DNA of 64,000 bases from Bacteroidota bacterium (GTDB lineage: Bacteria > Bacteroidota > Bacteroidia > Sphingobacteriales > Sphingobacteriaceae). The stretch is from positions 32,482-96,481 of the forward strand of contig JAMFRP010000041.1 of the NCBI GenBank assembly GCA_026224775.1, in the 5' to 3' direction. Positions 51,957 through 61,233 of this stretch are shown here, piece after piece. The translations under genes were made by a program, and so were the position numbers. How positions within the stretch are numbered: the stretch's first letter is position 1; every line of letters starts with the position of its first letter. Below the pieces are notes generated by a model, which had not been told where the DNA came from, did no database searches, and saw only the letters and a program-made list of their open reading frames with translations.

Positions 51957-53546
51957 ATGCTGCTTAGTTTTATCATTTGTACTGGATTTGTAGCCTTGAT
52001 TTCGTGGCTCAAAACAAGGCGGACACGGCTAAAAACGGTAAATGATTATTTTTTAAGCAATCGCAGCCTTGGTTTTGTGCTGGTTGGCTCTTCTATTTTT
52101 TTGACCAACCTGAGCGGTAACTTGCTCATTGGCGAAAACGAGTCGGTGTATATTAATAACATGTCTGTTATGGCCTGGGGGATGACATCTATCCTGGCCA
52201 TGCTTGTTGTTTCGGAATTTTTGCTGCCGGTTTACCTGCGTATAGGTGCCATCACCACCCCCGATTTTTTAGAGCACCGTTTTGACGCGGTTACCAAGAG
52301 GATAGTATCTATTGTTTTTCTGGCCAGTTATGCAATCAATCTTATTCCCACCATTTTATACGGTGGTGCACTGGCTATGAACGGCATATTCCACGTTAGT
52401 GAGCGCACAGGGTGGGATTCAACCACTACTTGCTGTGTGCTTATTGTGATTATTGGTATTACGGGTAGTTTATACTCCATTCTTGGTGGCTTGCGGGCCA
52501 TGAGTATTTCCGATACATTGTTAGGCCTGGGTATGATGACGGGGTGCCTGCTCATATCTTATTACGGGTTTAAATATCTCGGTCATGGCAATTTGCTAAA
52601 TGGAGCGAGAGTTATATTACACCAAAAGAAAGAACATCTCAATGCCATCGGCTCAGCTACAGATGCGGTACCCTTCGGTACAATTTTTACCGGTATGCTG
52701 CTCATGAACCTTTATTACTGGGGTATGGAACAGTTTATAGTCCAGCAGGCGCTCGCTTCCAAAAACCTGAAAGAGTGTCAGAAAGGTATAGCGCTGGCTT
52801 GCGTAGGTAAATTACTCTCTCCGTTAATTTTGAATTTGCCGGGACTGATTGCCGTGCACATGTATCCTCATCTTAATAATACCCGGGAGGTGTTTCCAAG
52901 GCTAATTTCGGATATTCTGCCCGGTGTTTTCCAGGGTTTTATGGCATCCATCGTTTTAGGAGCAGTTTTCAGCACTTTTAACGCCGGCCTCAACAGTTCG
53001 GGGACGTTATTTATCATGAACATTTACAAGCCTTGGTTTGATAAAGCAGGCAAGCAGAAAAGCGATGAGCAATTGGTGCGGGGCAGTAAAATCTTTCAGG
53101 TGCTGCTCACGCTGATGGGATGTTGTATAGCGCCGTTCATTATCTTGTTTAAAGGTGGTTTTTATACTTATATCCAGATGCTGTCTGGCTTTTTTAGCGT
53201 GCCCATTTTTTCTGTTTTGCTTGTGGGTTTTCTAACTCGCAAAGTACCACCTGTGGCTGCAAAAATCGGGCTGGCCTTTTTTATATTGACCTATGCCAGC
53301 GTTATCTTGATATTTCATCCGCCAATGCATTACCTGCATGTACTGGCTATCCTGTTTGTAGTCACCGTTGGTATAATGTTGTTGATAGGGCGACTGTTCC
53401 CGCTCAAGGTGCCTTATCGGCCAGAAAAACATCCGGTAGTAAATGTTCAGCCCTGGCGTTACCGGCATTGGGTAAGTGCGTTACTCCTTATCCTGATGGT
53501 GCTCGTCTTTGTCTTGTTCTCGTCGATAGGCATTGCTGGGGGATAG
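51957..53546 (+). CDS. Sodium:solute symporter family sugar transporter
   Basis: A 529-aa sodium:solute symporter with 13-14 hydrophobic segments, distantly related to the symporter at 40001. Family blocks include TVNDYFLSNRSLGFVLVGSS near residue 29 and LYYWGMEQFIVQQALAS near 258. The substrate is unknown; with the AraR-like regulator upstream and SusC/SusD plus GH95 downstream, it likely imports a monosaccharide released by this locus. Confidence 0.87.
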   Translation: MLLSFIICTGFVALISWLKTRRTRLKTVNDYFLSNRSLGFVLVGSSIFLTNLSGNLLIGENESVYINNMSVMAWGMTSILAMLVVSEFLLPVYLRIGAITTPDFLEHRFDAVTKRIVSIVFLASYAINLIPTILYGGALAMNGIFHVSERTGWDSTTTCCVLIVIIGITGSLYSILGGLRAMSISDTLLGLGMMTGCLLISYYGFKYLGHGNLLNGARVILHQKKEHLNAIGSATDAVPFGTIFTGMLLMNLYYWGMEQFIVQQALASKNLKECQKGIALACVGKLLSPLILNLPGLIAVHMYPHLNNTREVFPRLISDILPGVFQGFMASIVLGAVFSTFNAGLNSSGTLFIMNIYKPWFDKAGKQKSDEQLVRGSKIFQVLLTLMGCCIAPFIILFKGGFYTYIQMLSGFFSVPIFSVLLVGFLTRKVPPVAAKIGLAFFILTYASVILIFHPPMHYLHVLAILFVVTVGIMLLIGRLFPLKVPYRPEKHPVVNVQPWRYRHWVSALLLILMVLVFVLFSSIGIAGG

Positions 53547-54295
53547 GTACATGCAGTTGGCAATTGGTATAAATATTCGCAATCACTAACGACCAATCCT
53601 GTCGGTAACTTTTCATCTGTACTATTCTATACTTTATTTAAAAAACCATTTTCAAGTTTGTTGATTTTTCTCTGAAACAGGGTTGGCGGAAGGATCGTCA
53701 AGGAACTTTTAAAAATAAAACGGGTATCCAATAAAGTGTATCGCAAATGATTTTTGCTTTTTAAATTATATGATTAGTAACGATTTAGCTAATAATAAAT
53801 TAGTTTATTGTAACGAACTAAACAAGAAGTTGCTACTATCGAAACACAAAGAATCTAATATTTAATAGCCTGCATTATGAAAAATGTAACGAAAAACTTG
53901 CAGAAGTCATTTTATATTTTCACTTTTGAATTATAGTATAGTATAGAATAGATATATAAACTATACTAGTTTACCAATTATTAACCAGTTGCTTAAAGAT
54001 TAGTGTTTCCCATTATTATAATGTGCTGCTAGTAGCGCATGGTACAAATGGATGTTTGATATGTAGCCATAGCCAATTGTTTGCTGCGAAGTAAATAGAG
54101 GATTATGCGGCTGGCAACAGGAAACTATAGACAAGTAAACAACCAAATTTTAAACAATATAACTCCTCTCACATGAACCCAAAAAACAAACCACCGGAAG
54201 GTAAGGCCTAAGGACACGATGCTTAAATCAGCCTTAATTCATTCTACAATGTCTTTTACTATTCCATATTAAACGAAACCAACTTAACTTAAATT
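53547..54295. promoter_or_regulatory. 749-nt leader region of the second susC with repeated operator-like motif
   Basis: No gene is evident. CTATTCTATAC occurs at 53622-53632 and its exact inverse GTATAGAATAG at 53941-53951. The latter sits in a cluster of TATAG repeats flanked by AGTATAG (53940-53946) and CTATACT (53961-53967). A weaker relative, CTATTCCATAT, lies near 54259. A 10/11 match is also found upstream of the GntR gene. These look like binding sites for one factor, plausibly the GntR protein. Confidence 0.45.
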
Positions 54296-57200
54296 ATGAA
54301 AATTTTTACTCATTCCATTTTAAAGGATCGCGATATGAGGCAAGCTTTTTCCGGCGGTTGCCTCAAAAGGCGGCTTGTTACCGGTAAGTACAAGCTTGCT
54401 TTGTTTCTTCTGATTCTTTTACCATTATTCTCGCTGAACGTCCACGCGCAAAGCGGTACAGTTAGCGGTACGGTATCTGATAACACCGGGGCATTACCGG
54501 GAGTTATCGTTACAATTAAAGGCACAAGCTCGGGAGTAAGCACGGATGTTAAAGGGCAGTACATGCTTAAAGCGCCCGGAAATGCTGTGCTTGAATTTAA
54601 ACTGATCGGCTATAAAACACAAACGATTGATGTTAATAACCAGCAAACTATTAACATTAAACTGGAAACAGACAGCAAATCACTCGATGAAGTAGTGGTA
54701 GTTGGTTATGGCGCTCAAAAAAAGGTTAATTTGACTGGATCAGTCTCGAGCATATCAGGAGATGATATGATTAAAAGGCCGGTTGTGAACACAACCACTA
54801 TGCTGGAAGGACTTGCCCCAGGCGTGGCGGTTGTTCAAGGCAGTGGCGAACCGGGAAATGAACAAGCTTCAATTACAATCCGGGGTGTAGGTACCTTTAG
54901 CGGCGCTGGCAGTGCACCTCTGGTATTGATTGATGATGTTCCCGGTAATCTGAACGATGTGAACCCTGTAGATATCGAAAACGTCTCTGTGTTGAAAGAT
55001 GCTTCTTCCGCGGCCATCTACGGTTCAAGGGGGGCTAATGGGGTAATCCTGGTAACTACAAAGAAAGGTAAGGCTGGCAAACTTAAAATTGAATATGACG
55101 GCAATGTGGGTATCTACACGCCTACTAAAATGATTCAGGTGGTCACTAACTCTGTTCAGTACATGAATATGTATAACACAGCCCGTATCAACTCGGGGCT
55201 TACCGATACATCGCAATTGTATACTCCGGCTGAAATTAATGCTTTCGCGACGCATCCGAATGATCCTTTGTATCCAAACACCAATTGGTTAAGCTACCTG
55301 TTTAGGACAGCAGTAACACAAACGCATAACCTGACATTTAGCGGAGGTAATGATAGAACAACCTATAATATCAATTTCGGCTATGTAGACGAAAATGGCA
55401 TCATGCGCGGGTTTGATTATAAAAAATATAATATTCGCACGAACCTGCAATCTAAAGTAAATGATCATATCACATTCGGTACCAATATTCTATTAAAATC
55501 GGGGATAACAGATGCTACTTCAAATGGATCCGAAGATATGTTCTTGTCGACGTTATCGCAAGCACCCACTTACGGACCTTATACTACAGATGGCAGCGGT
55601 GACTATACCTACAAAAGATATCCGTTTGAATATAATAATAAGAACCCTATTGCAGTACTGGGGGAAGGCCTATATAAGGACACCTATGATTATGAGGCAG
55701 ATATTCAAGGTTGGGCGAATGTAAGTTTCAATAAAGATTTTTCGTGGTACACCAAGGCAGCCTTTAACGGAGAATTTGATAATTATAAGCAATATGTTGC
55801 GGATCTTCCGGAATATTACTATACAACCGATCAGTTGGCAACAACCCTTGATCTGGGAAAAGGACTGACCGTACAGGACGAGCACACCATTTATTCCAAT
55901 TTATTCAGTTACCTTAAATATAACCACACTTTTGGTGAACATACTATTTCGGCACAAGCCGGGTGGAGTATTGAGCAAAACAATTATCAATACCTGCAAG
56001 CTTACAGACAAAATTTTGTGGACCCGAGCCTGCAAGAAATAAATGCGGGCAGCACAGATAATATTACCAATGCAGGTACGAGTAATTCATGGGCACTAGA
56101 GTCATGGTTCGGCCGTGTGGATTACAATTATAAAGAACGTTATTTATTGGAAAGTAATATTCGTTTTGATGGTAGTTCGAAATTCGCTCCTGGCCATGAA
56201 TGGGGGACTTTTCCTTCCGCTTCTGCTGGTTGGAGAGTTACAGAGGAACCATTCGTTAAGAGCCTCAATTTAAACTGGCTCAACAATTTCAAAATCAGGG
56301 GATCATGGGGACAGGTTGGTAACCAAAATATAGTTGAAAATGGTTACAGTATTCTTTATCCTTATCAAGCGTTATTGAATTTTACCGGAGCTTACTCATT
56401 TGATAACCAAAACCTAAACACTGGCGTTGCGCAGACACAGTTAAATAACCCACAATTGCAATGGGAAACTACAACTATGACAGATATTGGCGCAGATATA
56501 ACCCTCGTAAGGAATTTTGGTGTTACTTTTGATTGGTATAACCGGGTTACTTCCAATATTCTGAGACAATCTCAAATCACTGCCGTTGTCGGTCTGCAGG
56601 CGCCATATGTTAACGATGGAACGGTTGATAATAAAGGTGTTGAGCTTGGCCTTACCTATGGTAATTCTGTAAAAGGAGGCGCGCTTGAAGGACTGACCTA
56701 CGGTTTTGGCCTGAATCTGGATCATAATACCAATAAATTGGTGAAGTATGGCGCACCTGATATTTACAGTAACAGTATTAATGAGCAGGGCTATCCAATC
56801 AATTCTTTTTATATGCTGAAGGTGGTGGGGATCTTCCAGAATGCACAAGAAGTTGCTAATTCACCCAAACAATATGGCGATAATACCCAGCCGGGCGACC
56901 TGAAATACCAGGATACTAACGGGGATGGAAAAATCGATGATAATGACAGGGTAATAATTCCAGGTGTTGTGCCTAAGTTAAACTACTCTTTTAGAGCGAA
57001 TGCCAGCTGGAAAGGCTTTGATGTATCTGTGCTAATGCAAGGCGTTTATGGTGTTAAATATTTTGTTGATGATTGGGGAACAATCCCATTTGTTCAGGGC
57101 GCCCCACCAACCACCAACTGGTTGAATGCCTGGTCGCCAACAAATCCATCTACAACTATGCCTCGTCTTTACTGGGGATTCAATGCCCCACAAAGTCTGA

Positions 57201-57451
57201 CCCGTCCGTCTACCTTCTTTTTACAGGACGGTTCATATCTTAGGGTAAAGAACCTGGTATTAGGCTACACTATTCCAGTAAGTGTTACCAAACATATAGG
57301 TATAGACCGTCTTAGGGTATACTTCTCAGGCGACAACCTGTTCACCTTTACGAAGTACCCTGGTCTTGATCCTGAACGGGCGGCAAGTGGCGACTTCCTG
57401 ACCTACCCGCAAAATAAAATATATTCATTTGGTTTAAATGTGACCTTTTAA
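54296..57451 (+). CDS. SusC/RagA-family TonB-dependent outer-membrane transporter
   Basis: A 1051-aa SusC-like importer. It has an unusually long N-terminal leader before the hydrophobic signal core (about residues 31-51, NVHAQ), then a carboxypeptidase-regulatory-like domain (about 53-130), a plug with VVVGYGAQKKVNLTGSV and IYGSRGANGVILVTTKKGK, and a barrel ending in NVTF. The leader of some 30 residues may mean that translation starts later, at Met14. It forms the outer-membrane pore with the SusD-like protein 11 nt downstream. Confidence 0.92.
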   Translation: MKIFTHSILKDRDMRQAFSGGCLKRRLVTGKYKLALFLLILLPLFSLNVHAQSGTVSGTVSDNTGALPGVIVTIKGTSSGVSTDVKGQYMLKAPGNAVLEFKLIGYKTQTIDVNNQQTINIKLETDSKSLDEVVVVGYGAQKKVNLTGSVSSISGDDMIKRPVVNTTTMLEGLAPGVAVVQGSGEPGNEQASITIRGVGTFSGAGSAPLVLIDDVPGNLNDVNPVDIENVSVLKDASSAAIYGSRGANGVILVTTKKGKAGKLKIEYDGNVGIYTPTKMIQVVTNSVQYMNMYNTARINSGLTDTSQLYTPAEINAFATHPNDPLYPNTNWLSYLFRTAVTQTHNLTFSGGNDRTTYNINFGYVDENGIMRGFDYKKYNIRTNLQSKVNDHITFGTNILLKSGITDATSNGSEDMFLSTLSQAPTYGPYTTDGSGDYTYKRYPFEYNNKNPIAVLGEGLYKDTYDYEADIQGWANVSFNKDFSWYTKAAFNGEFDNYKQYVADLPEYYYTTDQLATTLDLGKGLTVQDEHTIYSNLFSYLKYNHTFGEHTISAQAGWSIEQNNYQYLQAYRQNFVDPSLQEINAGSTDNITNAGTSNSWALESWFGRVDYNYKERYLLESNIRFDGSSKFAPGHEWGTFPSASAGWRVTEEPFVKSLNLNWLNNFKIRGSWGQVGNQNIVENGYSILYPYQALLNFTGAYSFDNQNLNTGVAQTQLNNPQLQWETTTMTDIGADITLVRNFGVTFDWYNRVTSNILRQSQITAVVGLQAPYVNDGTVDNKGVELGLTYGNSVKGGALEGLTYGFGLNLDHNTNKLVKYGAPDIYSNSINEQGYPINSFYMLKVVGIFQNAQEVANSPKQYGDNTQPGDLKYQDTNGDGKIDDNDRVIIPGVVPKLNYSFRANASWKGFDVSVLMQGVYGVKYFVDDWGTIPFVQGAPPTTNWLNAWSPTNPSTTMPRLYWGFNAPQSLTRPSTFFLQDGSYLRVKNLVLGYTIPVSVTKHIGIDRLRVYFSGDNLFTFTKYPGLDPERAASGDFLTYPQNKIYSFGLNVTF

Positions 57452-57462
57452 GAATTGATAAA

Positions 57463-58983
57463 ATGAAAAAACGAATATATATAATCATATGCATGGCCAT
57501 AGTTTCAACACTGGCAGCATGCAATAAAAAGCTCGATTTGAATCCGACGGATCAATTGGCAACTACAGATTTCTACAAACAGAAAAGCGACTTTGATGAA
57601 GCCCTGGCTGCGGTTTACGCATCCATGCAAACCGAGGAGTTTTCATATGGAATGGGTTTCCGGGATTGTCTTACTGATGATGCCTATAATCAGTTTAATT
57701 CTGGTTCGGTTACCAGTATTGACCAGGGTAACCTGAGCGCAACCATCGGCGGCTATCAACAGGCGATATATGATGATGCTTATACCGGCATTGCACGGGT
57801 AAATATCTTTCTGGCGGAATTGGCCGCTTATAAGGGAACAGATATTACCGATGCTATCAGAAAGCAATATACCGGCGAAGTGATGTTTGTAAGGGCATTC
57901 ATGTACTATCAGTTGTATACCATTTACGGCGATGTACCCTTGGTTATCCAACCTCTTACTTTAGCAACCCAAAAGCAACCTAAAGCGCCGGCTGCGCAAA
58001 TACTGACACAAATTGAAAGTGACCTGAATTTTGGTATAAATAATTTAGGTACCCAACCTTATATCAGTAACTACGGCCATGCTTGCGCATCATCAGCACA
58101 AGCATTACTGGCAAGGGTATTAATCTTTGCGGCATATCAGGGAACTGGTACCCCCGATCCGACGATTATGACACAGGTAAGGGATCTATGCAAGGCCGTT
58201 GTTCCGCAATATTCTTTAGATCCCACTTACATTAATGTCTTCAGGGATGCTACACAAGCGAGCAGCAAGGAAGTGATTTTTACAATAAATTTCCTGGCAC
58301 CAAATGATACCGCTCCATGGGATTTATACTACGGTAATTATGATGCCTGTGCGCCTTATGAAAACATGGTTGATGATTATGAATGTACGGACGGCTTGAC
58401 ATGGGGCACCTCGCCTTTAACAGATAAAGTGAACACTTTTAACAATCGTGATCCGCGTTTATCTGTAACCATTTTTAAAGGATTTGTTAATTGGGGAAAT
58501 GGAAATACTTATACTCCAGCGAACCCGGTTCCTACGGGTTATGGAACACAAAAATTCCTTGAACCGAAAAATATACCCTACGGCTTTTCAACGCTTAGTC
58601 AACAAGATGCTGTTATATTACGTGAAGCAGAGGTTATGTTAATGTATGCTGAAGCAGAAAACGAAATATCAGGACCGGATGCTACAGTATATCAGTTGAC
58701 TACGGCTATCCGCGCCAGGTCTGGTATGCCAGCGTACCCGGCAGGTCTTTCACAAGCTGATATGCGTCAGCGCATTCGTCATGAGCGAAGGATTGAACTT
58801 GCATTTGAAGGGCTTCGTCATTTTGATCTTGTTCGTTGGCATATAGCCGGACCGACGTTAAACGGACTGAATACAGGTTTAATTACTTTTAACTGGCAGG
58901 ATAAATTTTACAAATGGCCATTGCCACAAACAGAGATTGATAAAAGTGATGGTGTGTTGGTGCAAAATCCTGATTATAAATAA
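57463..58983 (+). CDS. SusD/RagB-family surface glycan-binding lipoprotein
   Basis: A 506-aa SusD-like lipoprotein with lipobox LAAC (Cys about 20) and the common opening NKKLDLNPTDQLATTDFY. The C-terminal family block RIRHERRIELAFEGLRHFDLVRW lies near residues 440-465, shown here only by its ends RIRHERR and FDLVRW. It binds the glycan on the cell surface and pairs with the preceding SusC. A terminator hairpin is present 29 nt after its stop. Confidence 0.92.
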   Translation: MKKRIYIIICMAIVSTLAACNKKLDLNPTDQLATTDFYKQKSDFDEALAAVYASMQTEEFSYGMGFRDCLTDDAYNQFNSGSVTSIDQGNLSATIGGYQQAIYDDAYTGIARVNIFLAELAAYKGTDITDAIRKQYTGEVMFVRAFMYYQLYTIYGDVPLVIQPLTLATQKQPKAPAAQILTQIESDLNFGINNLGTQPYISNYGHACASSAQALLARVLIFAAYQGTGTPDPTIMTQVRDLCKAVVPQYSLDPTYINVFRDATQASSKEVIFTINFLAPNDTAPWDLYYGNYDACAPYENMVDDYECTDGLTWGTSPLTDKVNTFNNRDPRLSVTIFKGFVNWGNGNTYTPANPVPTGYGTQKFLEPKNIPYGFSTLSQQDAVILREAEVMLMYAEAENEISGPDATVYQLTTAIRARSGMPAYPAGLSQADMRQRIRHERRIELAFEGLRHFDLVRWHIAGPTLNGLNTGLITFNWQDKFYKWPLPQTEIDKSDGVLVQNPDYK

Positions 58984-59012
58984 ATTGGTTTAATTGATTA
59001 TATAATGAGTGT

Positions 59013-59040
59013 AATAAGGTTCATTAATTTGAACCTTATT
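59013..59040 (+). terminator. Terminator after second susD
   Basis: The perfect 11-bp arms AATAAGGTTCA (59013-59023) and TGAACCTTATT (59030-59040) enclose a 6-nt loop and are followed by CATTTGTTAT. It separates SusCD from the esterase and fucosidase genes. Confidence 0.65.
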
Positions 59041-59072
59041 CATTTGTTATAATGGTTTTAGATTTAGCTTTT

Positions 59073-61025
59073 ATGAGAAAAACGATAGTGTGTTTGTTTG
59101 GTTTATTGATGTTTTTTAATGCCGCTATCGCACAACAATCACTCCCTCGAAAGTCAGATTACTGGAAGGGTTTTGACCGGGTTAATTTTTTAATTGGCAC
59201 GCATCCCGCTTACGTTGTTAAGCCCGCAAAGGCGCTTCCCGGAAACCCATGGGTCTGGCGCGCCTCCTTTCCGGACTGGCATACAGACATTGATAGCATA
59301 TTGCTTCGGAAAGGTTTTTATGTGGCATATGTTAGCTTTGATAATCAATATGGTAGCCCCGCAGCGATGCAGATTTGGGATAAATTTTATAACCTGCTGA
59401 CGGATTCCCTAAAGTTATCATGCCGCCCCGCTTTAGAGGCGGTAAGCCGAGGCAATCTCTACACTTTTGGCTGGGCCAAACGCAATCCGGATAAAGTAAG
59501 CTGCATCTACACAGAAACACCTATATACGATATGAAAAGTTGGCCAGGCGGTAAGGGAAAAGGTATAGGCGACCCTGAGTGCTGGAAACAGTTTAAGGAG
59601 GTTTATCATTTAACTGAAGAGCAGGCTATGGCTTATAAGGATAACCCGGTGGATAACCTGGAAGGATTGGCCGCTTTTAAAGTGCCCGTATTAAATGTAA
59701 TAGGCTTGAATGATAAAATAGCCCCAAGGGAAGAGAATACAGATATATTTGTTCAACGATACACAGCGCTTGGTGGCCCGGCTGCAATCTATCCTGTTAC
59801 TGAAAGTCCTCAGGAACTACAGGGGCACCATTTTCCGATCAGACACCCCGACTATTTTGCTGATTTTATTTTTTGGAACAGCTACCCTGTGAAAAATATA
59901 TTGCCCTATATTAATTACATCAACACCAGGGGTGGGATCGCTAATTTATATAAAACGATACTTAAAAACAAAAAAGCGACCGTTGCTTTCCTGGGTGGGT
60001 CTATCACCTTTAACCCCGGATGGCGTCAAATGATCTGCGCTTATCTGCAGGAGCGTTTCCCTGATACACATTTTCACTTTATTGCAGCAGGTATTCCTTC
60101 ACTAGGCAGCCTTGCCCATTCTTTTCGCCTGCAAAGGGATGTATTAGATTCAGGCAAGGTAGACCTAATGTTTGTTGAGGCCGCGGTAAATGACCGGGGC
60201 AGCGGTGTTGACAGCGCTACACAAATGCATTCCTTAGAAGGGATTGTACGGCATGCACGGAAAAGCAACCCGTCGATGGACATGATCTTTATGGAGTTTG
60301 CTGATACTTATAAAAATAACGACTATGACAAGGGGGTGGTGCCGGGTGAAGTCTTACGGCATGAGGCTGTAGCTATCCATTATAACTTACCCTCTATCAA
60401 CCTGGCAGAAGAGGTGCATGACAAGATCCGAAACGGAGAATTTGACTGGAATAATGACTTCAAAGATATTCATCCTGCTCCCTTGGGGGAAGAATTGTAT
60501 TTTGAAAATATCAAAAAATTTCTTGAGCTGAGCTTTAATCGTGTCCCTGCTGACCTGAAAATAACAGACCATGCCCTGGCTAAGCCCACCAGCAAATACA
60601 GCTTTGAGAATGGGAACTATGAGGACGTAACTCATGCTCAGCATGATGCCAACTGGACTTATAACAGCAACTGGACACCCTCCAACCATGAGTCCACACG
60701 CGACGGATTTGTAAACGTACCGATGCTAACGACAGAAACGATAGGCGCAACCCTTAAATTTCCATTTACGGGCAATGCTGTCGGCATTGCCGTCGTATCT
60801 GGCGATGATACGGGCATCATTTCTTACTCGATTGATAACGGCGCGCCGGAAAGGCTTGATTTATACACCGAGTTCAGCAACTGGCTGTATTTGCCATATT
60901 ACCAGTTGCTGGGTAAAGATTTAAAAAATGGTAAGCATATCCTGATAATTAAAATGGAAAAGGACAAGAATCCAAACAGCAAGGGAAATGCTTGTCGGAT
61001 TGTACATTTCCTTGTTAATGATTGA
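59073..61025 (+). CDS. Exported two-domain esterase: alpha/beta hydrolase plus SGNH hydrolase
   Basis: A 650-aa exported protein (signal peptide 1-20, AIA-Q) carrying two hydrolase folds. The first (about 30-270) is alpha/beta-hydrolase-like with a nucleophile region AVSRGN (Ser125), Asp214 in GLNDKIAP and His candidates at 252-258. The second (about 300-485) is an SGNH/GDSL hydrolase: Ser310 in LGGSIT, Gly340, Asn373 in AAVND and Asp465/His467 in KDIHP. A C-terminal beta-sandwich (about 495-650) may bind sugar. Removal of acetyl or methyl esters from a glycan before the neighbouring GH95 acts is likely. ATG 59073 was preferred to ATG 59052 for its cleaner signal. Confidence 0.8.
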   Translation: MRKTIVCLFGLLMFFNAAIAQQSLPRKSDYWKGFDRVNFLIGTHPAYVVKPAKALPGNPWVWRASFPDWHTDIDSILLRKGFYVAYVSFDNQYGSPAAMQIWDKFYNLLTDSLKLSCRPALEAVSRGNLYTFGWAKRNPDKVSCIYTETPIYDMKSWPGGKGKGIGDPECWKQFKEVYHLTEEQAMAYKDNPVDNLEGLAAFKVPVLNVIGLNDKIAPREENTDIFVQRYTALGGPAAIYPVTESPQELQGHHFPIRHPDYFADFIFWNSYPVKNILPYINYINTRGGIANLYKTILKNKKATVAFLGGSITFNPGWRQMICAYLQERFPDTHFHFIAAGIPSLGSLAHSFRLQRDVLDSGKVDLMFVEAAVNDRGSGVDSATQMHSLEGIVRHARKSNPSMDMIFMEFADTYKNNDYDKGVVPGEVLRHEAVAIHYNLPSINLAEEVHDKIRNGEFDWNNDFKDIHPAPLGEELYFENIKKFLELSFNRVPADLKITDHALAKPTSKYSFENGNYEDVTHAQHDANWTYNSNWTPSNHESTRDGFVNVPMLTTETIGATLKFPFTGNAVGIAVVSGDDTGIISYSIDNGAPERLDLYTEFSNWLYLPYYQLLGKDLKNGKHILIIKMEKDKNPNSKGNACRIVHFLVND

Positions 61026-61064
61026 TCATCAACAGTAAAATTTACCTGCAAAAAATAAAACAAT

Positions 61065-61229
61065 ATGTTCCGATCCTTATATAAAGCATTTTTAATTGCG
61101 ATAATAGTCCAAAGCGTTTTTGGCCAGGAGCTAGCCAAAAAATTAACCGCTTACGTTAATCCGTTCATCGGGATAGATGCAGTAGCCTCCGGTTTATCGG
61201 GTAATAATTTAGCCTCACATATACTTTAA
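61065..61229 (+). pseudogene. GH92 N-terminal remnant (54 codons)
   Basis: ATG 61065 opens 54 codons with a signal peptide (residues 1-20, VFG-Q) followed by AYVNPFIGIDAV and SGLSGNN, the typical first residues of a mature GH92 enzyme. The frame ends at TAA 61227-61229, right where the family normally continues with the FPGA-type motif. It lies 4 nt before GH95. It is best read as the stump of a deleted GH92 gene; translation to a short secreted peptide is possible. Confidence 0.65.
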
Positions 61230-61233
61230 ATAA

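Noticed and set aside
53932..53951. TATAG repeats as a simple microsatellite
   Set aside because: Only three short units are present, and an exact inverted copy of part of the cluster lies 300 nt away, which fits operator sites better than slippage.
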